A DNA stretch of 64,000 nt, from positions 3,248 through 67,247 of the forward strand of contig NZ_JQBH01000001.1 of assembly GCF_001438695.1 (NCBI RefSeq), given 5' to 3'. This document shows, in pieces, positions 63,543 through 64,000 of the stretch. Under the pieces are notes generated by a model, which made no database searches, was not told the DNA's origin, and saw only the letters and a program-made list of their open reading frames with translations. How positions within the stretch are numbered: position 1 is the first letter of the stretch; every line of letters begins with the position of its first letter. The translations under genes and the position numbers were made by a program. The stretch comes from Fructobacillus fructosus KCTC 3544 (GTDB taxonomy: Bacteria > Bacillota > Bacilli > Lactobacillales > Lactobacillaceae).

Positions 63543-64000
63543 TTAACGATTCATCCGCTTCTCGGCAAAGCCAAGTGCGCGTGAAATTGAAAAAGTCAAA
63601 ACAAAATAAATCATGGACGTAATAATCAATGGCACAAAGGGTTCAAAAGAAGCCCCCTGCACAACCGACGTTTCGTACATCAGTTCCCCAACGCCAATGA
63701 CCGAAATAACGGACCCTTCCTTAATAACAGAAACAAATTCGTTACCAAGGGCTGGCAAAATGGTTCGAATCGCTTGGGGTAAGATAACTAAACGCATTGC
63801 CCGGTTTTTCGTAAAGCCGAGAGAGCGGGCTGCTTCCATCTGACCATCGGAAACGGATTCGATTCCCGAACGAATGATTTCGGCTACGTAAGCGGCCGAA
63901 TTCAATCCCATCGCCAGGGCACCGGAAGCAAAGGCCGAAAGGTTTAGCCCAAGCACTTGGGCACCGAAGAAGACCATAAAAGCCTGAACCAGCAGAGGAG
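63543..64000 (-). CDS. Amino-acid ABC transporter permease, C-terminal part (truncated by window edge)
   Basis: At least 152 codons of a polar amino-acid permease (HisM/GlnP type). The frame stays open to the window edge, reading PLLVQAFMVFFGAQ, the end of the usual RGTPLLVQ motif, so the ATG at 63977 is internal. The EAA loop is intact (MEAARSLGFTKNRAMRLVILPQAIR), and GNEFVSVIKEGSVISVIGVGEL follows. Glutamine, arginine or cystine are possible substrates. Partner genes lie beyond the window. Confidence 0.92.
   Translation of the reverse strand, partial: PLLVQAFMVFFGAQVLGLNLSAFASGALAMGLNSAAYVAEIIRSGIESVSDGQMEAARSLGFTKNRAMRLVILPQAIRTILPALGNEFVSVIKEGSVISVIGVGELMYETSVVQGASFEPFVPLIITSMIYFVLTFSISRALGFAEKRMNR

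Overview
The window is a low-to-moderate GC Gram-positive chromosome segment, most likely a heterofermentative lactic acid bacterium of the Leuconostoc/Fructobacillus/Weissella group. Evidence: a Firmicutes PolC replicase, the hrcA-grpE-dnaK-dnaJ order with CIRCE-like sites, a methionine T-box, glnR-glnA, a beta-propeller 6-phosphogluconolactonase, and a DnaJ without the zinc-finger domain. The genus is inference; no 16S gene is present. Nearly all core genes lie on the minus strand, so the window reads right to left as long operons.

Region 1 (1-3230) is accessory. It holds the end of a SAM methyltransferase, an orphan zinc-ribbon protein, a small ORF split by an amber codon, an unknown 118-residue protein, and about 1.3 kb of gene-free, hairpin-rich DNA. 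It has a cluster of TTGCAAC repeats, a 10-bp tandem repeat, six short hairpins sharing a CCA-N4-TGG top with compensating stem changes, and 12-18 bp direct repeats. It abuts the 3' side of a tRNA-Ser(CGA) gene and its terminator, so it looks like one end of an integrated mobile element. No integrase or replication gene is visible.

Region 2 (3231-17655): tRNA-Ser, typA, an inositol-phosphatase family gene and a UPF0223 gene; def on plus; a Met T-box, a 19-codon leader ORF and an orphan MetQ-like gene; the heat-shock operon hrcA-grpE-dnaK-dnaJ; ribF-truB; and two tandem paralogous aminotransferases.

Region 3 (17787-23650): the rimP-nusA-ylxR-ylxQ-infB-rbfA translation/transcription operon, with a terminator-like hairpin in its leader, and a zinc-free L33/S14 pair.

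Region 4 (23689-40005): ppaC, topoisomerase IV parE-parC, divergent plsY, a membrane protein, the (p)ppGpp synthetase/hydrolase gene rel, an MFS exporter, glnR-glnA, polA and a Bax-inhibitor-1 family membrane protein.

Region 5 (40079-54595): a csp-NUDIX-small membrane protein-mtnN-ytpR-murC cluster, a purine permease, polC, proS, rseP, cdsA and uppS (DNA replication, envelope lipid and isoprenoid supply).

Region 6 (54660-64000): glmS, adenine deaminase with an unknown partner gene, ftsK, tRNA-Glu, trmL, a 6-phosphogluconolactonase, and the end of an amino-acid ABC permease that runs off the window. Apart from the accessory left end the content is ordinary core genome; the most unusual signals are the hairpin family on the left, the zinc-finger-less DnaJ, the orphan T-box/MetQ unit and several 5' leader structures.
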